A DNA stretch of 64,000 nucleotides, from NCBI GenBank assembly GCA_020536535.1, contig JAHLWZ010000806.1, positions 1 to 64,000 on the forward strand. Direction: 5' to 3'. Shown here piece by piece: positions 17,337-31,400 of the stretch; the first letter of the stretch is position 1, and the number at the start of each line of letters is the position of its first letter. This DNA is from Pelomyxa schiedti (Eukaryota > Evosea > Pelobiontida > Pelomyxidae). Below the pieces are notes generated by a model. That model was not told the DNA's origin, did no database searches, and worked only from the letters and a program-made list of their open reading frames with translations. The translations under genes were made by a program, and so were the position numbers.

Positions 17337-20300
17337 CTAAGTGGACTCGGTCTTTGTAGTCCGCTGCAGCTGTGAATTCCAGAATTCCCAGTTGGAAGTC
17401 AGGTTTGAAACTAGCTCAGGAACCGGACAAAAATCGTGGAAAGCTTCTATTGCGGGTTTGGCAACCAACTGCAAAAAGTTCACCTGAAAAGGAAAAGTTA
17501 AGTTGAGAGGTTCAGATGAGAGGTTGTGCGGAGGTACCTGAGTTTGATACTTGGTGGTATCTGTTGCTTCCCGTCTATTCATGAAGAGAGGGGTGACAAT
17601 TCCGCGCTTTGTCTCTTCATCCCCTGTTCCCAATTAGAATTAATAATAAATTCAGGCAGTAAAACCTTGAAAGAAAAATTCCTCAGTTAATTTACTTGCC
17701 CACACTTGCATAGTCTCATTTGATCGAGTAACATTGCTGGGGAGATCAGAAAGGAGTGATAATGGGAGATGCGTACCTTATATCTGCAACTTTCATAAGC
17801 ATCTTCATAACAAGCAATTTGCCGTCGCCAGAGATCTTGCCATGCTGGCTGACAGTCTTAAACTCTGATACCACCTAAACAAAACTGTAAATACTTTCTT
17901 TCCACACCAAGAAAGCCATACTCTCCAATGTTGAGCCATGTCTGTTGCCAAAATGAGGGATATAATTAAATTCCTCAGAGTCTTTGTTTCAGTTGGATCC
18001 ATATCTGCAAGCAACCCACTCGCATTTAACAGCCCCATTCCAGTTTTGGCGTGGAAGTTTTCTAGTACACTCTGGTCGTTGTACTCGAAAGCTAAGTCTG
18101 TTTCAGCTTGTATTTGGAATGAGTTATTCAATCCCTAAGGTCAAGATCACCCAATATCATAGAGTGTAAGTAAAAAGCAATACCGGATGGCCAACGTCGT
18201 GTATAGTGGCAGCAATGAGTTGAGCCAATTTCTCGAGGTCACTGAACACAACTTTTTTGGTGGCTTCCTCCAATAGTACGTATGTAGCTTGAAGAACATC
18301 AGCGGCATGCCATACACTGTGGAATGGGACGTCTTGGTACATCGCCTCCACGGAGGCAAAAAATGACAGGAGTTCCTTTTGAGGTAGGCTCATAGAGAGA
18401 ACAAGAGGCTCAAAGAGTATTGACCCCATTACACAGAGAGGATGTGAAGTAGAAGAAGAAAACTGGAAAAGGGGGAAAGACCAGTTGTAGAGCCCAAGGG
18501 AAATGGCCATTTGCGAGTCGATTTCAGAGACGATTGGAGTGGGTGGTCGACTAGTGTGAGGTGTGTGATGAGAACCTGCGGTATGTACTCTATGTGGTGC
18601 TGGGGTGCTTGGAGCGCTTGCACCATAGCACGATGTTCGATCTGGCGTTGTATCTCCAGTCAGATTTTGACCAAGTTCTACTTGAAGCCACTCTTTCGTC
18701 TCTCGGTTGAACATACTTGTTGTTAAGGATGGTGCAAATAACTTGCCACTGTAGGAGAGCTGTTAGGATGAGCAGAAAAAAAAAATTTTAACGCACTTGT
18801 TTACATTACTCACAAGTTGTGCAACAACTCCTCTGAGTGTTTTTCTAACATTGGAGTCTCTAACTTGGTATTGTAGATTTTCCAGAGTCAATAGAACTTT
18901 TTCTAATCCGCTATTCAGGTCCACGTCTGAAGACAGTTCAGCATCATGAATTTTTAGTTGGGCATGAGCCACTCTGTTTGTCAGTCCCATCACTAAGCCA
19001 GTTAAGAACACTGTCAGAATGAGCAAGATGACAACTGAGAGTGTCACATTGAGTCGATTATGGTGTTTCAATGCATCAGTGAAGTCGTCAAATGGGATAG
19101 CAACAACTAGCTTCCAGTTTAGTTGGTACTCCTCAAACAGAGGAAAAAAGTTCACAAAGCAAGAGACGTGACGCCCATTGTCTTCCACTGCGCCCACAGA
19201 GAGTGGATAATCACAGGTCCCATTATTGGAATATGCAACATCACATTTACGTTCCACTGACTTGGTTACTGAAGCAATCAACAAGCTCTCACACTCAGAT
19301 GCTAATATAAGAGAGCCTGTATTGTTGTCAAGCAGGGGGGCGTCCTTGGAGGTAGCTAAAAGGTAGCCATCCACTTGAGTGAGGAACGCTTCCGCGTGCT
19401 TTGACACGTTCAATTCGTTGCGAAGATATGATGATATGTCGTTGAGTCGCATATCCTGAGTAAAGTTTGTCTGGTTAGACAGCAGACAAACTCATACCAC
19501 TCCAAAGACACTTGTGCATATCCCATCCACCAAATTTGGGACAAAGAAGGAGGCGATCATTTCGGGTCGTCCTTCAGAATCTACCTCGGTATAGGCTTCA
19601 TTATACCACAGGAAGTTGGTAGCTGCAGATGGAAACCATTCCAAGACATCATATGGCCCTACTAAAATTAGTGCAATTCACTTGTAGAATATCAAAACCT
19701 GTATCAGTATAGTTGTCAGGATAGGAAGGAGAACTACCATCAGATGTGACAGGCCACTCCAATTGATTGGATAAAGTTCCGTTACTATCAAGTAATCGTA
19801 CTTCCTGACGATCTTAAGTTGAAGGTGATTTGTTCTATAGTTCACCTGGAAGGCAAGACCATCCTCTGAAAAAGACACACAAGAAATTTCTCCAGTATTG
19901 CTGGCCCAGTACGCATACCGTACATGAGATTCTGGATCAAGCTTTTGTACAACTGATAAAATTCGTTCTTCCATTTGGAAGAACATTTCTGCAGAAAGTG
20001 GTGGGCTCAAGCCGCCATTTGTTCCATTTGGAAGAAAAGGTGCACAAGTGTCGGAAATCATGAATGCAACTGACATTCCAGTTGTGAAATAGCCATATCT
20101 GTAGCGCCACATAAATAATCGGGAGTCTATCAAGAGGTGACTTACGTCGTAGTTTGTGCAGAGGTGCCAAGTGAGTCCATTAAATGTGACAGCACCTCTC
20201 CAACGCCATTTACACCAGCCTTTGTAGCCAGTGCCACAGGTACACACACTTTTCAAATTTGTTATTTTAATCTAACAAACAGGAAAGAAAATAGGTTTTA

Positions 20301-20500
20301 CCAGCAACAATAACAGTGAATCCCACGGACAAGCCAATGAACACCTTGAAAAGAGTCAGCCATCTTCTCCACTGTAATGCACCATCGTGTATACTTCTCT
20401 GAGAACTCCCGTCGTCGCTACTACGAACATTACTCTCCGCACCACCCCCATTCTCGGTGTCACCGCCGCCCACTCCTGCTACAACTACGTGACTACTCAT
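17337..20500 (-). CDS. membrane receptor-like cyclic-nucleotide phosphodiesterase
   Basis: The ATG is at 20500. A cytosolic N-terminus is followed by a membrane helix (LFKVFIGLSVGFTVIVAG). A large extracellular region with Cys residues, probably Cache/sensor-like, is next, then a second membrane helix (LSVVILLILTVFLTGLVMG). A short coiled coil (LEKVLLTLENLQYQVRD) leads to a class I PDE catalytic domain. Catalytic marks are MGSILFEP, FHSVWHAADVLQ (H-x3-H), IHDVGHP (HD), YNDQSVLEN, ILATDMAQHW, the later metal Asp in MKVADI, and the invariant Gln near QVNFLQLVAKP. The enzyme would hydrolyse cAMP or cGMP under control of an outside signal. A receptor-type adenylyl cyclase lies about 5 kb away on the same strand. 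Confidence 0.88.
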
Positions 20501-20771
20501 CTGGATCTAGATCTCCGGCCTGTCAGCCACACCCCCACGTTGCGTTGAAATACGTGTGTGTGACAGGAGGCAACTAGGACCCACGGTTTTTTTGGAGAGA
20601 AAGAGTTTCTGTATGTTCTACGGCAGTACTACCGGCATAGAAGTGAAAAAAAGAAAGGATCTGTTATCCAAAAGTGCAGGATAATCAACCCAAATGCGGT
20701 GCGCGAAAAATAAGTCGCTTCATTTAAGGAACGTTTGGAACACCGAAACGGCAAAATCGGTTGGTTTTTTC
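20501..20771. other. intergenic region between two minus-strand genes
   Basis: No coding sequence is supported here. It should hold the promoter of the phosphodiesterase gene and the 3' end of the YEATS gene. Confidence 0.35.
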
Positions 20772-21476
20772 TCAGTTGGTGAATCTCCTCCCACAAACAC
20801 ACCTCTGCAGGGACACCGCACAAGATCTACAATAGGTCTGGTAGTCCAGAACCTCTGTCCCGTTGCAATTCGAGCACGGCCCGGAGTAGATGTGCTGCAG
20901 CATCTGTTGTTCGCAGCAGGACTCGCACAGATCTGGGTCCTGAGCTGATCTTGTGGTGGTCTCATTCAGATATGGATTTCCACGTGCCATCCTGGCGTCG
21001 TACGATGCCTTGAACATTCTGCCCGCTGCTCTCTTGCTCGACGCAAACGTGGGGATTTCCTGGCCAGTGGGCATCAGATAAGAAAGAGATAGGAGATGGA
21101 AGCCACAAAAATAACCTCGTAGTTGAAAGTGTGGTCCTGGTGCACAGGGTGCTCAAAACACAACTGGTGTGACACTTCGAGAGTCTCGCCGTAGTGTGGG
21201 GTGACTGTGACCCCAACGTCAAAAGTACCCCAGCCAACTGCAGTGAATTCAAACGGAGGTCGTTCGATTCTGACTTCACTTGGGGTAAAAGTAGGGTGCA
21301 ATTTCAGAGTCACACTGCGTTGGGCTCAGCACCTTCTGGGTCAAACAAAAAAGATAACAAACAAACCTCTGGATCAGTGCTTCGTCGAAATCTTGCGCCT
21401 TCACGTAGAGTGTCCATTTGTGTTGGTTACCGCCCTGCTTGACGGCAGTGTTTCCCACTCTCACCGTACCAATCAT
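20772..21476 (-). CDS. YEATS-domain protein with CRIPT-like zinc-binding tail
   Basis: The ATG at 21476 begins MIGTVRVGNTAV. A 51-nt intron splits the YEATS domain, which carries HKWTLYVK, VTLKLHPTFTP, RPPFEF and GWGTFDVGV, the Yaf9/GAS41/AF9 acyl-lysine reader signature. After a second intron of about 56 nt the frame continues into a tail that resembles the C-terminal half of CRIPT. That tail has ESCCEQQ, GPCSNC, DYQTYCRSCAV and CVCGRRF, with Cys pairs able to bind zinc; the CRIPT-typical N-terminal CxxC is absent. YEATS subunits act in chromatin remodelling complexes. An alternative is two genes, with the second starting at the ATG near 21074; the splice-acceptor fit favours one gene. Confidence 0.72.
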
Positions 21477-21737
21477 TGCAGTTTTTTTTTTTCTCGTTAG
21501 GAAGTTCGACTAAAATCCTACGAACCAGGGCTTTTCGTTTGGATTAGGGTTCAAGATTCAGTTGATGATGCACCAGACCCCCACCCGCAGCATGGCGGCA
21601 ACCAACAACACATTTTTTCATGGTTGTGGGTAAAGCAACACATGTCCTGAGAGTTCAACTCACAACCCTCAGCCTTGGCCATAAGATCGGAATTAATTCA
21701 CAGATCCCTCATTTTTGTATTTTTTCGGGTTTCGGTG

Positions 21738-24700
21738 ATGAGGTGCGGGCTGGTGGTTTTGGTGGTTTCCTTTTAACTGAGGACAGGTTTGGCAAAAAAT
21801 TGTACTACAACGCTGTCCCCGAGTGGCACGAGAAATACATCGATTATAGCAATTTAAAAGTAGGTGTTGTGCAATTGCTCAATTGTTAAAAAAAAACACC
21901 TCCAAACAACAGAAGCAACTAAAGAGAATACAACAATGTGTTATGACCTCTGGTGTTGGAAAGGCTGCATGTGTAACACAAGACAGGTTTTCTCCCTTCT
22001 TCTGGTTTTTCTTCTTACCACTCGCCCCAGTCTCTTCTGGGAGCTTATGGAACACAATGCTGATATTGTTGAAGAATTCTATAAGCAGAAGGTTACTGAG
22101 GTGCAAGTTGTGTTATCTCAGTTAATTCAGCAAGTACTTGCTTTGGTATGGGTTTTTTTTTTTCTTACCCCAATGTGACCTTGCCCAGGGTCTCATTTCA
22201 GAATACAAACCCCAGCAAATTCCCCAACTCAAAATGCTCTCTGAGTTCCAACGGTTATCCCACTTGCCAACAGCCCTACAGGAAGAAATTCAAGTATGAT
22301 TCCATTTTCCCTTTTTGCTCAGTAATATCCCTTAGATGAAGTCAAGAAGCATTCGGCATAGACATGATAAAGATGGCAGTTTACGTACCAGTGATCAACT
22401 AGATGAGGATGATGTGAAGCATATTAATTCAACACACACAACTACAACAACAACAAGAGGTAGTATCTCATAACCGTATATCTTCCCCTTTAAAAAAAAA
22501 AAATCCTTAACGTTAATGGTAGCACAGTGGTATCTTTAAAATCTACTGAACAAAAGCAAGCCTATACAAAACTTAAACATGGATTTTGGGAGTTTTATAG
22601 AGGCCTTGTGCTGGTTCAAAACTTTTGCACATTAAACTCGGAAGTATTTTTTCCCCTCTGTATTGTTTTACCTCATTTCTCCCATTCTAAGGGATTCGCG
22701 AAGATCACAAAAAAGTATGATAAAAAATTTGCCACAAGTATGAAACGCGAGTTTATGAGAACAAAGATTGAAACTTCATCTTTCTTTGATTACTCTGGTT
22801 TGATTAAGCCTCCAAAATCTCACCTTTTTTAACCTCGCGTTCTAGTACTGAAAAGACTTTTAGAAGAAACAGAGGTAGCAGGTTTTTTTTATCTCGAAAT
22901 TCTAATGTGGTTTAGTACATTTATGCTCAGGCATTTTCCCATGGAATATGGCATGATGCTATGAAAGACCTTCGATTGCCAACAAAGTCACATCAATCAT
23001 GGCTAACATTCCGGTGTGTTGGCCTTTTCTAGAATAAAAAATATTAACTTGCCCTTTTTTAAAGGCTGGGAACATTCTTTGGTTGTATTTTGCCACTTCT
23101 TGTCTTCGTGATATACTGGTTTTTCACAGTAGACAGTTTTGAATATGGAAGGTCCTCCAGACTATTTAACCGCGGAATATTGACACTGTCTAACAGATCT
23201 GTTCTCATAGTTTACAGGGGGATTTGCCTTTGTATAATGTTAGTATTAATGTGGGGCATTGATATGTATGTGTGGAGTCGGAACAGGATAAACCACGTGT
23301 TTATTTTTGAGTATGCAAAAATTCTGTTTCCCTCTACTTCTTTACTAAAGCACTTCCACAGCTTTGACCCACGGCACCATTTCACGTTCCATGTCATGTT
23401 TGAAGTACAAATTTCTCCCTCTTTGCTTTTTCACCTGAACTCAATGAATAACCAAAGGGTGCAGCATGCTTCACAATGATGTGCCTCTTGAGTGTTGTGA
23501 CATACTTCTTTTCCTGTGCACCACCATCCAGTCTTGCATTTTTTTCCAAGTGCCCACCGGCAGTGTATCCTCTAGTGTTTGTCATAATCTCTGTCATTGT
23601 ATTCTTTATATATGAAATAAGGTTGCCCTTTTAAGTAGTTGCTATCCCTTATTGTGTTTTTGGCTACAGAACAAGATTTTGGTTGCTATTTACTCTCATT
23701 TCCATAATAGCTGCGCCGTTGAAGGTTTGTCAACCCTACAATGCCTTCCTTCATTTCACTGTAACTTAGGCAGTCAAATTCAAGGACTTCTTTTTTGCTG
23801 ATCAACTCGTCTCTCTGTCAATCGTGTTTGCTGATATAGAGTATACTATGTGTTTCTATTTCTATGAAGTTTGGTTCGGCGGTACAAAATGCGATAGTGC
23901 AAGTAAAATTACCCGGCCGCTTTTTGCAAGCCTTCCAGCTTTGTGGAGACTTCTACAGTGCTTGCGGCTAGTGTGCAAATAATATTTCCCTGTGGAATAC
24001 TTGCTGACATCATCTTAGTTTCATGATACTCGCACAAAACGGCATCTAGCAAACGCAGGTTTGCATACCCTTCCCCTCCTGGACATTCATTTACTGTTTT
24101 CCTCTCTACTCTACGAAACACAAGGCAAGTATTTTACGAGCATAGTAGGTCGGTTAAGGCATTTGCATCTATGATTGGTTAACAACTCCTAAGTGTCAAT
24201 GACATCATTGTTGTATGGTACTTTTCCAAAAAGTACGGAATGTAAGGCTTTGTGGATCTGCTGTATCAGGTTCTTAGGTCCTATCTTCTTTCCTCATTCA
24301 TTCTTATTAGTTTTGCCACTATTTACAATTACTCTTGGGATACTTACTTTGACTGGGGGCTGGTAATTTTTTCTTTTCTCATTGTTATTTGTAACGCTTT
24401 TTTAGGGAAGAAGATTCTCCAAAAACAAATTTTTGCGTGATGTCTTGATGTATGAAAGGAAATGGGTACGCTACACCGTTGGATGGGTCTATTTCTGACC
24501 TGTGTTCCAAGATATACTATACTGCCTCAGTTGTCAATCTGATACTGAGGCTTTCGTGGACACTAACAATTTCGCCAGAGGCAATTGGCGTGGGCTCAAT
24601 AATTGACTTGGAGGTAAATTGTCTACATTCCTAAGTGGTACCTTGTCACATTCCCTCAGCTATTTCGTACTATATTGGCCTGCTTGGAGGTTTTTAACTT

Positions 24701-24883
24701 CTGTTTCAGCCAAAGTTAATTCCTTTTTCCAAAAGATTTTACGGAGAGGTGTGTGGAACATTTTCCGGGTTGAGAACGAACATATTGTATTCTTCCTTTA
24801 GTTTCTTTCATTTTTTTTGTAAAAGCTCCTTCAGACAAATTGTACACTATGCCGAGCCACAAAAGACTTCAAAATGCCTATAG
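21738..24883 (+). CDS. XPR1/SYG1-type phosphate exporter (SPX-EXS)
   Basis: The start is split by a 44-nt intron: ATG-AG at 21738-21742 joins 21787 to give MRFGKKLYYNAVPEW, the canonical SPX N-terminus. The SPX domain continues over several exons (EHNADIVEEFYKQKV, KQAYTKLKHGFWEFYRGL, GFAKITKKYDKKFATS), with the Lys cluster that senses inositol pyrophosphates. Membrane helices and the EXS domain follow: YRGICLCIMLVLMWG, FFADQLVSLSIVFADIEY, LPALWRLLQCLR, YNYSWDTYFDWGL, RRGVWNIFRVENEH. The last exon ends at TAG 24881-24883. The protein should export inorganic phosphate across the plasma membrane. More than ten short introns are present, so individual junctions are approximate. Confidence 0.9.
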
Positions 24884-24989
24884 ACCTCTGAACCCAAAAA
24901 AATTTGGTGGAATACCAAGCCCATCCCGCAGACCCGAAATAATAAAAATCCAAACCTCAATTAGTCATCACCATAACAACTCCAACATC

Positions 24990-25366
24990 ATGGATTACAA
25001 GGTGGCCCTTGCAATGGAACAACCGCCTCCTCCCACAATGCCCCCAGCACAAGGCAAGTCCGCCACTTCTAATAAACAGAAAAAAAAGCACGACCAAGTT
25101 AGTGACGCGCAACTGACCGATTTAAACTGCACAAAACAGAGATGATACCGGAAGCTCGTGACAGCCCAAAGAGCAGGGACAGCTGCGCGTGCGCATTGGC
25201 TCTGTTCTTGGCTGGGTTCTTGTGCTTTCCTGCCTGGATTATGGGAGCCCTTTTCTACTGCACGTCCCGAAACAGGCTTGCCAAGGCCTTTGGGTTGATG
25301 AGCGCGGTGATGATAGGCCTGGTGGTGATTGCGGTTGTAATTGTGGGTGTTTGTTGGAAGGGGTAG
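24990..25366 (+). CDS. small two-helix membrane protein, possibly dispanin/CD225-like
   Basis: Exon 1 (24990-25053) encodes MDYKVALAMEQPPPPTMPP; exon 2 (25140-25366) continues in frame with Pro/Ser-rich sequence. Two hydrophobic segments follow, CALALFLAGFLCFPAWIMGA and SAVMIGLVVIAVVIVGV, separated by a short basic loop. This Pro-rich tail plus two-helix layout with a Cys-containing first helix resembles dispanin/CD225 proteins, but no diagnostic motif is decisive. The intron would start with GC (AAG|GCAAGT), a known minor donor type. Without splicing, the second ATG at 25142 would give a shorter protein. Confidence 0.55.
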
Positions 25367-25462
25367 GCAGGTGGTGAATGAAACATTCAACAGATATTGC
25401 TGTTTCTTATGCTTTTATTCACATACATTTACTATCACATTACATGATGGTAGTGGGTAGGC

Positions 25463-28400
25463 TTAGAAGCCTGTGGTGGATGCAGTTGTCTGTGTTTTGA
25501 TAGGAGCCTTTGTTTGGGCTGATGTCTTTATGGGTCTTTCGGATGACACATCGACAACAAGGTCCCGCCAGGATTCGAAGTGTGAAGCTTGGTCAAATGC
25601 TCCATTGAATAGAGCATTATTCCCCATAAGTAGTACATCAGGTTTATAAATAAAACAGTTGACCTAGGACAACAGTCACTCATTTAAGGTTTTCAGGTTG
25701 TTAAAATGTACCATCTGGCCTCCTTTTATTTCTTTTTCTCCACGGTGCTGGAAAGGAAACTTGTCCTTGACGAGGTTGTAGGTAGTCTCAGTAACCTGTA
25801 TCGTGTCAGGGATACCGCTTGATTCCATCCGACTAGCAAGATTGACTATAAAAGGCGTTAGAGGTCAGAGGCATTGTTTTGTTGTGTACCAGAGGGTCCC
25901 CAAATATCTAGCTTGTATTAGTTAAAGTAAACAGAGAAAATGCAGTACCAAAGATGACTTTAGACATGCCAATTACGCCAGCAACAACAGGGCCAGAATT
26001 CACACCAATTCTGAGGTGGGAAAGCTAAGCAAGTATTCCCATAAAAATCACAGTGAGTACCTGACATGCAAGTCCGTGTGGTACTGCTTATTAAACTGCA
26101 CAAGGGTGTACAACATTCCTTCTGCAAAAGATATTATATCCGTTGCGTGGTTTTCATTATGTTCTGGACATCCAGTCACTGTGCGTGTAGTTTGGGGTTA
26201 GAGATTGACGCATTTCAAATGAATTCACACCAGCCATATAGCAATCCCCAATAGTCTAGGGTAAGGGTTACCATTATCTTGCTTTTTGTGTTCATTGAAG
26301 AAACACGCTACCTTTATTTTTTCAACAGAGGACTTGGTGGCTAAGAGATCCCAAGAACTTACTAAACTGTTTAGAAGTCGAACCAGGTCCTTTGCATCTA
26401 TTGTCGTGCTCCATCGAGAGAAACTGACTTTTGTAAGCTTTTTTACCTCTTAATAGAGATCAACACGTACTTGACAATATCCGCAAACAGTATGCTCACA
26501 TTATTGTGCCTATCAGCAATAAGTGCTCGGTTCTCATTGCTGGTGAGTGAGTCTCGTAGTCTAAGTGCTATGCTCTTTGGCAACATCTTGGTGAGAAGTG
26601 ATTCGTTTTGCTGGAGAAGTCTTTGGTATTCTCTAATCTCTCGGACGTCTCTTATAAATACAGCTGAAACGGCCTGTGCATCTATGAAATAGTTAGGAGG
26701 AGATGTGGAGTCAGTGTATCAACCTTCTCCGGCAGTGTTGCTTTTTGATACAAAAACTGGAAACGTGCTCCCATCTCTACTTTTTCCTAAAGTTTCATAA
26801 GAGTTTGCTTCGTGGGCCGCAGTTTCATCAGAATGTGTCGATGTGGTGCTGCCAGAAGGCACCGAGGTAAAATCAGGCAAGAGAGTAGAGACAGGCTGCC
26901 CTATGATTTCTTCTGGTTGCCATCTAAGGGGAAGAAAGTGAGGATAGACAAAATGCAGGGAGAAGAATATTTTACCCGAACATAACCTCAGCTGCGGTAT
27001 TGATTACTTCAATTCGATTTGTATTGACGTTAAATACAACAACTGGGGAATTATTAGTAACCATCATGAAATGAGAGTCACTTACTTGCGTCTGCAGCAG
27101 CTTGTAATATTCGGTCAGTCTGCTCAAGATTTCAGAAACCACTTAATTGAAAGAAACTACTTTGTTTTTGGATTCCTGCAACATTTTGCGTATTTGGGCA
27201 TCCTTTGTTGTATGTTGACCAGTTTCAAGGTACTCTCGTATTGATGGTGAGGCATCAATTACTTCAACTTCAAATGTGTCAAATTCAAGGGGGGTGAAAC
27301 GCAAATAAAACCTGGTATAAGCAAGAACATCTACAGTTACAGTTGAGTTAGATAAATCAAAATACCAGATTCCTACCTTTAAGGTATAGCCATGCTGGAG
27401 TCCAATTTTTTTCAGTGGATTATATAATAAGAGGTAAATCAATAAAGCAATTGGCCATGACACAAGGAACAATGCGAGGTTCACTGTGGAAATTCGCTTG
27501 ATTTCCGAAAGCCACATATTTAACAACATTTCTTCCATCTCGGCATGCCAAGGAAAGACCGCCATCTGCTCGAGATTGGAAATAAAGATGTAGTGAAGAT
27601 TTGTCTCTCTCAGTTCAGATAATGGGGCATCCTAAAGAGATTAAGGTACGCTTCTATGAAAGAAATTTAATACAGCAAATGATGTAACGTGTGATAGGTA
27701 GTAACCATCAACTTCATCCAACCCTGAATTGCCTTTTAGATGGATACCAAAAGATTTTGAAAACTTACCATAGCAACTCCCTAATTGCGGTATCAGCGAG
27801 GTACAGTTTCGATGCAGCCTGAGATACTCAATGTCGGGGTTTTGCAAGTCCAGGGCACTTCCACTCAGCAAGTCACCCCTGTTGTGTATTACCAATAAAT
27901 CCAACATGATCTTTGAGCATACTGGGCGCGGATTCGCTGGTACAAGTTTGTGTTATTCCACAATATCTCACGCATTGTGTCATATGATCCATATGTGTAT
28001 ACGTCGCCATTTATCAAGGCAGTAGATACAACATTACAACGACGGAGATATGTGCGTTCTGCCATCCTCAGTTCCGAGAATTGAACCTGTTGTAGATGGG
28101 GGAAAATGAAAATTGAACGCTAACTAAGGGCGTTTGGTGCTTACAGGTATTTTAAATGATGTAAGGCTGTCAATTCCGAAGACAGAAAGGACAATAATAA
28201 TAGCCGAGAGTAAACCAATCCCCAAGACAAACCTGCGCATTGACTGTGAACTTCAAATGAAGGGATTCCAGGGAACCTCATAATCAAAGACTTGGCAAAT
28301 GAAAAAGAGACCTGAGCTTGCTTATTATGTGCCTCTTCGTCATTATCTGAAAAGCCTGGAGATGGAGTCAAATGCTAGAAAGTGGTTTGGAGAGACCTTG

Positions 28401-31400
28401 GTCCGGTTTAGTTCCCCCACACTCAGTGTAGATTGACAGTAAAACACTTCTCGGTATATCAAGGAAAAGTTGCAGCACATTTTGTCTTTCCTTTTTTTTC
28501 TTAATAACTCCACATTTAATTGATGTAGGAAATACTTTTTGTAATACAAGGATAGAGCGACCAAAAAGACCAATTGCACATAGGAGAACCTTTAGTTTGT
28601 ATGTTATAGTATGTTCAACTGGGAGTCTCTCATACCAACAAAATTGTTAGAGGAAGAGAAATTGCTAGAGTTAGTGTTGCCCTATTAAGGGACTGCAATA
28701 CGTTCTGGCTGTACACGAAAACAAGTTCATCAAGAGCTTATATTTTGTTTGTGGTTCGTGAGCCTTAGCAGAATTTCATGAAGAGAAATACCTTGTCGTG
28801 CATTTATTCGACCATTGTCCTTTTTAATAGTGAGTAACCAACACCTAAAAAGTAGGAAGGAACCAGAATGTATCTGACGTCTTGGGAAAAAATCAAATCC
28901 TCAGACTTGGAGAATAATGATTGATTGATAGCAATGTTCCCAAGCCTGCGGATGATCTCTTTAAAAAGGCGATATCTGGACACTGAGTTCCGTGACGATG
29001 TGTTACTGTATGGATTGTACACAATGGAGGAAACTGATGAAGAAGTCCATTCTGTCCAGGAAACCATTTCTCCCCGGGCAGAATCCACATCTTTTTGCTT
29101 TTTTTTAGGGAAAGGAAAAAAAAAAGCAACTTACATAATTCGTTTGTGATGGAGCTCAGATGATGTGTTGTATTGAGCATATCTTGAAGGAGAACAGATG
29201 TTGTTGCTTCTTCACCATTGTTGAGTGAGAGAACCAGGCGCTCAGTCAGGAGTGTTGAGGTTGGAACGTTTCTGATTGTACATGAGAAATAAATAGCCTA
29301 CACCAGTTCAAGATATTACGCTCTTGCGTCAGATGCATTCTTCATAGCAATAAAGGTGCCTTCTAAATTGTCCAACCCATTGTTTACAAAGATATATGAC
29401 AGAGCGATATTCAAAATCACAATAACAAGAATTGCAACTATTGATATAGAAAGGTTCCTGAAAAAAAAAATGAATGAGGAGCAGGCAAAGTTCGAGAGAT
29501 ACAAAAAAGCTGTGCTATTTAGTTGCTGAACTTGTTGCTTGTACCAGGCAAGCCTCTGAACCCTCTTCCCTTTTATTTGCTCGGACTCATCTACATCTTG
29601 TTCTTCTAATGAAGGGTGTGTTATGGGAAAGGAATTATGAGATGTACCTTTATGTGGGATTTGTCGTACATCACCAACGTGCTTAGTAAGATCATTAAAT
29701 TGAACAAGAGGTGCTTTTCGTGCAGGTGTTAAACCACTTTTTTTTTTGTGTCGGTGCTCTTTTGACTAAAAGGATGTCAGGAGTGGAATGTGGAAGAGAT
29801 AAAAAATACTTGCTGTTCTTCAAGAAGTTCTGCAGCTTGATATAAGGCTTGAGAAATGTCATAGTCGTGCTTTACTTCATCCAGAAACTTAGCATACCTT
29901 GCTAGAACCTTTTTCAGTGTTATTTATACACAGAAAAATTCTATTGTATACATATGATGATTTGGGATATTTTGAGCGCAATCTTTCGTAGATCTCTGTT
30001 GCATCCTCTTCTGCACGATTGAGATTTGCCACAATTTCATGTATGTCTTGAATGTTGCTGTTAAGGAGATGGTGCCAAAATAATTGTAAAAGCTCTTTTG
30101 CTTTTTTCCCATATTGTGTAGCTTGTTGATCACCCTATAAGGATTTCTTTATTTTAATTGCAGTGTATGTGAAGGGTACTTGGTGAATCTCCTGAGCTCC
30201 TCTATCAATGCGCTGTGCTTGCTCTTTGCCATAGTTTACTAATTTTGCCACCAATAGTTTGTGATCCAAAAAAAGTTCCATTTGTACAACACGTCGCAAG
30301 CGCACCAGAGCCGGGTGGAGATCGTCTGAAGTTTGCAATGTATAAAGTAGATATAACTTGTTTTTTTTTTTTTTTTGCCAAGGTGAGTCCGTTTCAAGGT
30401 TTTGAGAAGTTGCATACGACTTCTGCTTCAGGTTTGTGCCTGTTTCCAAGACAGTTAAGAGCAAGCTGATTTACCTTATCAAGAAACTGCTCAGGTGCCT
30501 CCTAAAACCAGTGAACATCAATTTAGAAAATCACAGTTTCACCTCAGCTTTGGACAACTTATTTTGCTCCCAGAAAACATGCAGCACAGCCATTCTCATA
30601 GTCCAGGTTGTTTGTATTGGCTGAGAAATGTCTGTGTGCTCTGCTCTCCCAGACCATTCATTTCCTTCGTTTTCACCAGACAAAAAGAAAGTAACCCTGC
30701 TGCGTAGATTGTGCAACAGCTTCTTGTATACCACAGCACTTAGGAACCACATACCAACTCCAGTTGGTATTGCCAAGGCCCAAAAGGAAATGAAGAGATA
30801 TAGCCCTGCATCACTAGAAAAGCCCTGGTGTCGAGTTAAATGAAAAGATTTCACCCAAAATGTGATAAATACCGATTGTACTAACGAGAGAATAGCTGCT
30901 AAAAGAACTACTGAATAAGAAGCAATCTTTAAGTAGTTTGCTTGCCACCGATAATATGGGGATTGCAATTGCAAAAATATGATTTGTACAACTGAATGCA
31001 CTGCTAATAGGCTTGATATCTAGATTGTATAAGAATGGGGTTATCTTTTGGGTGACATACAACTAGCCTGGCATAGATGGAAGGGAAAAAAGGGAACAGA
31101 AGAACTCTCCAAATAACTGTCAGTATAGTCACCTGAGAAAATAAGCAAGACGGAAATGTGGCTTGAGAACACACAGACAAGAAATGCAAGATCTCTGAGC
31201 GTGATAGATAACGAGAGAAAAAGTTTGGGGACTTGTAAACAAAGTCATATTGGTAACTGACTGAAATAAGTGCCATTATCCATCCAACAATTACTAGGAC
31301 ACAACTCACAATTCCAACTACTATCTGTTGATAATATTGGTGAAAATAAAGAACTTAGTTGTGGTACTGATTGACCCGTCCCGCAGGTGTAAGGTGGATT

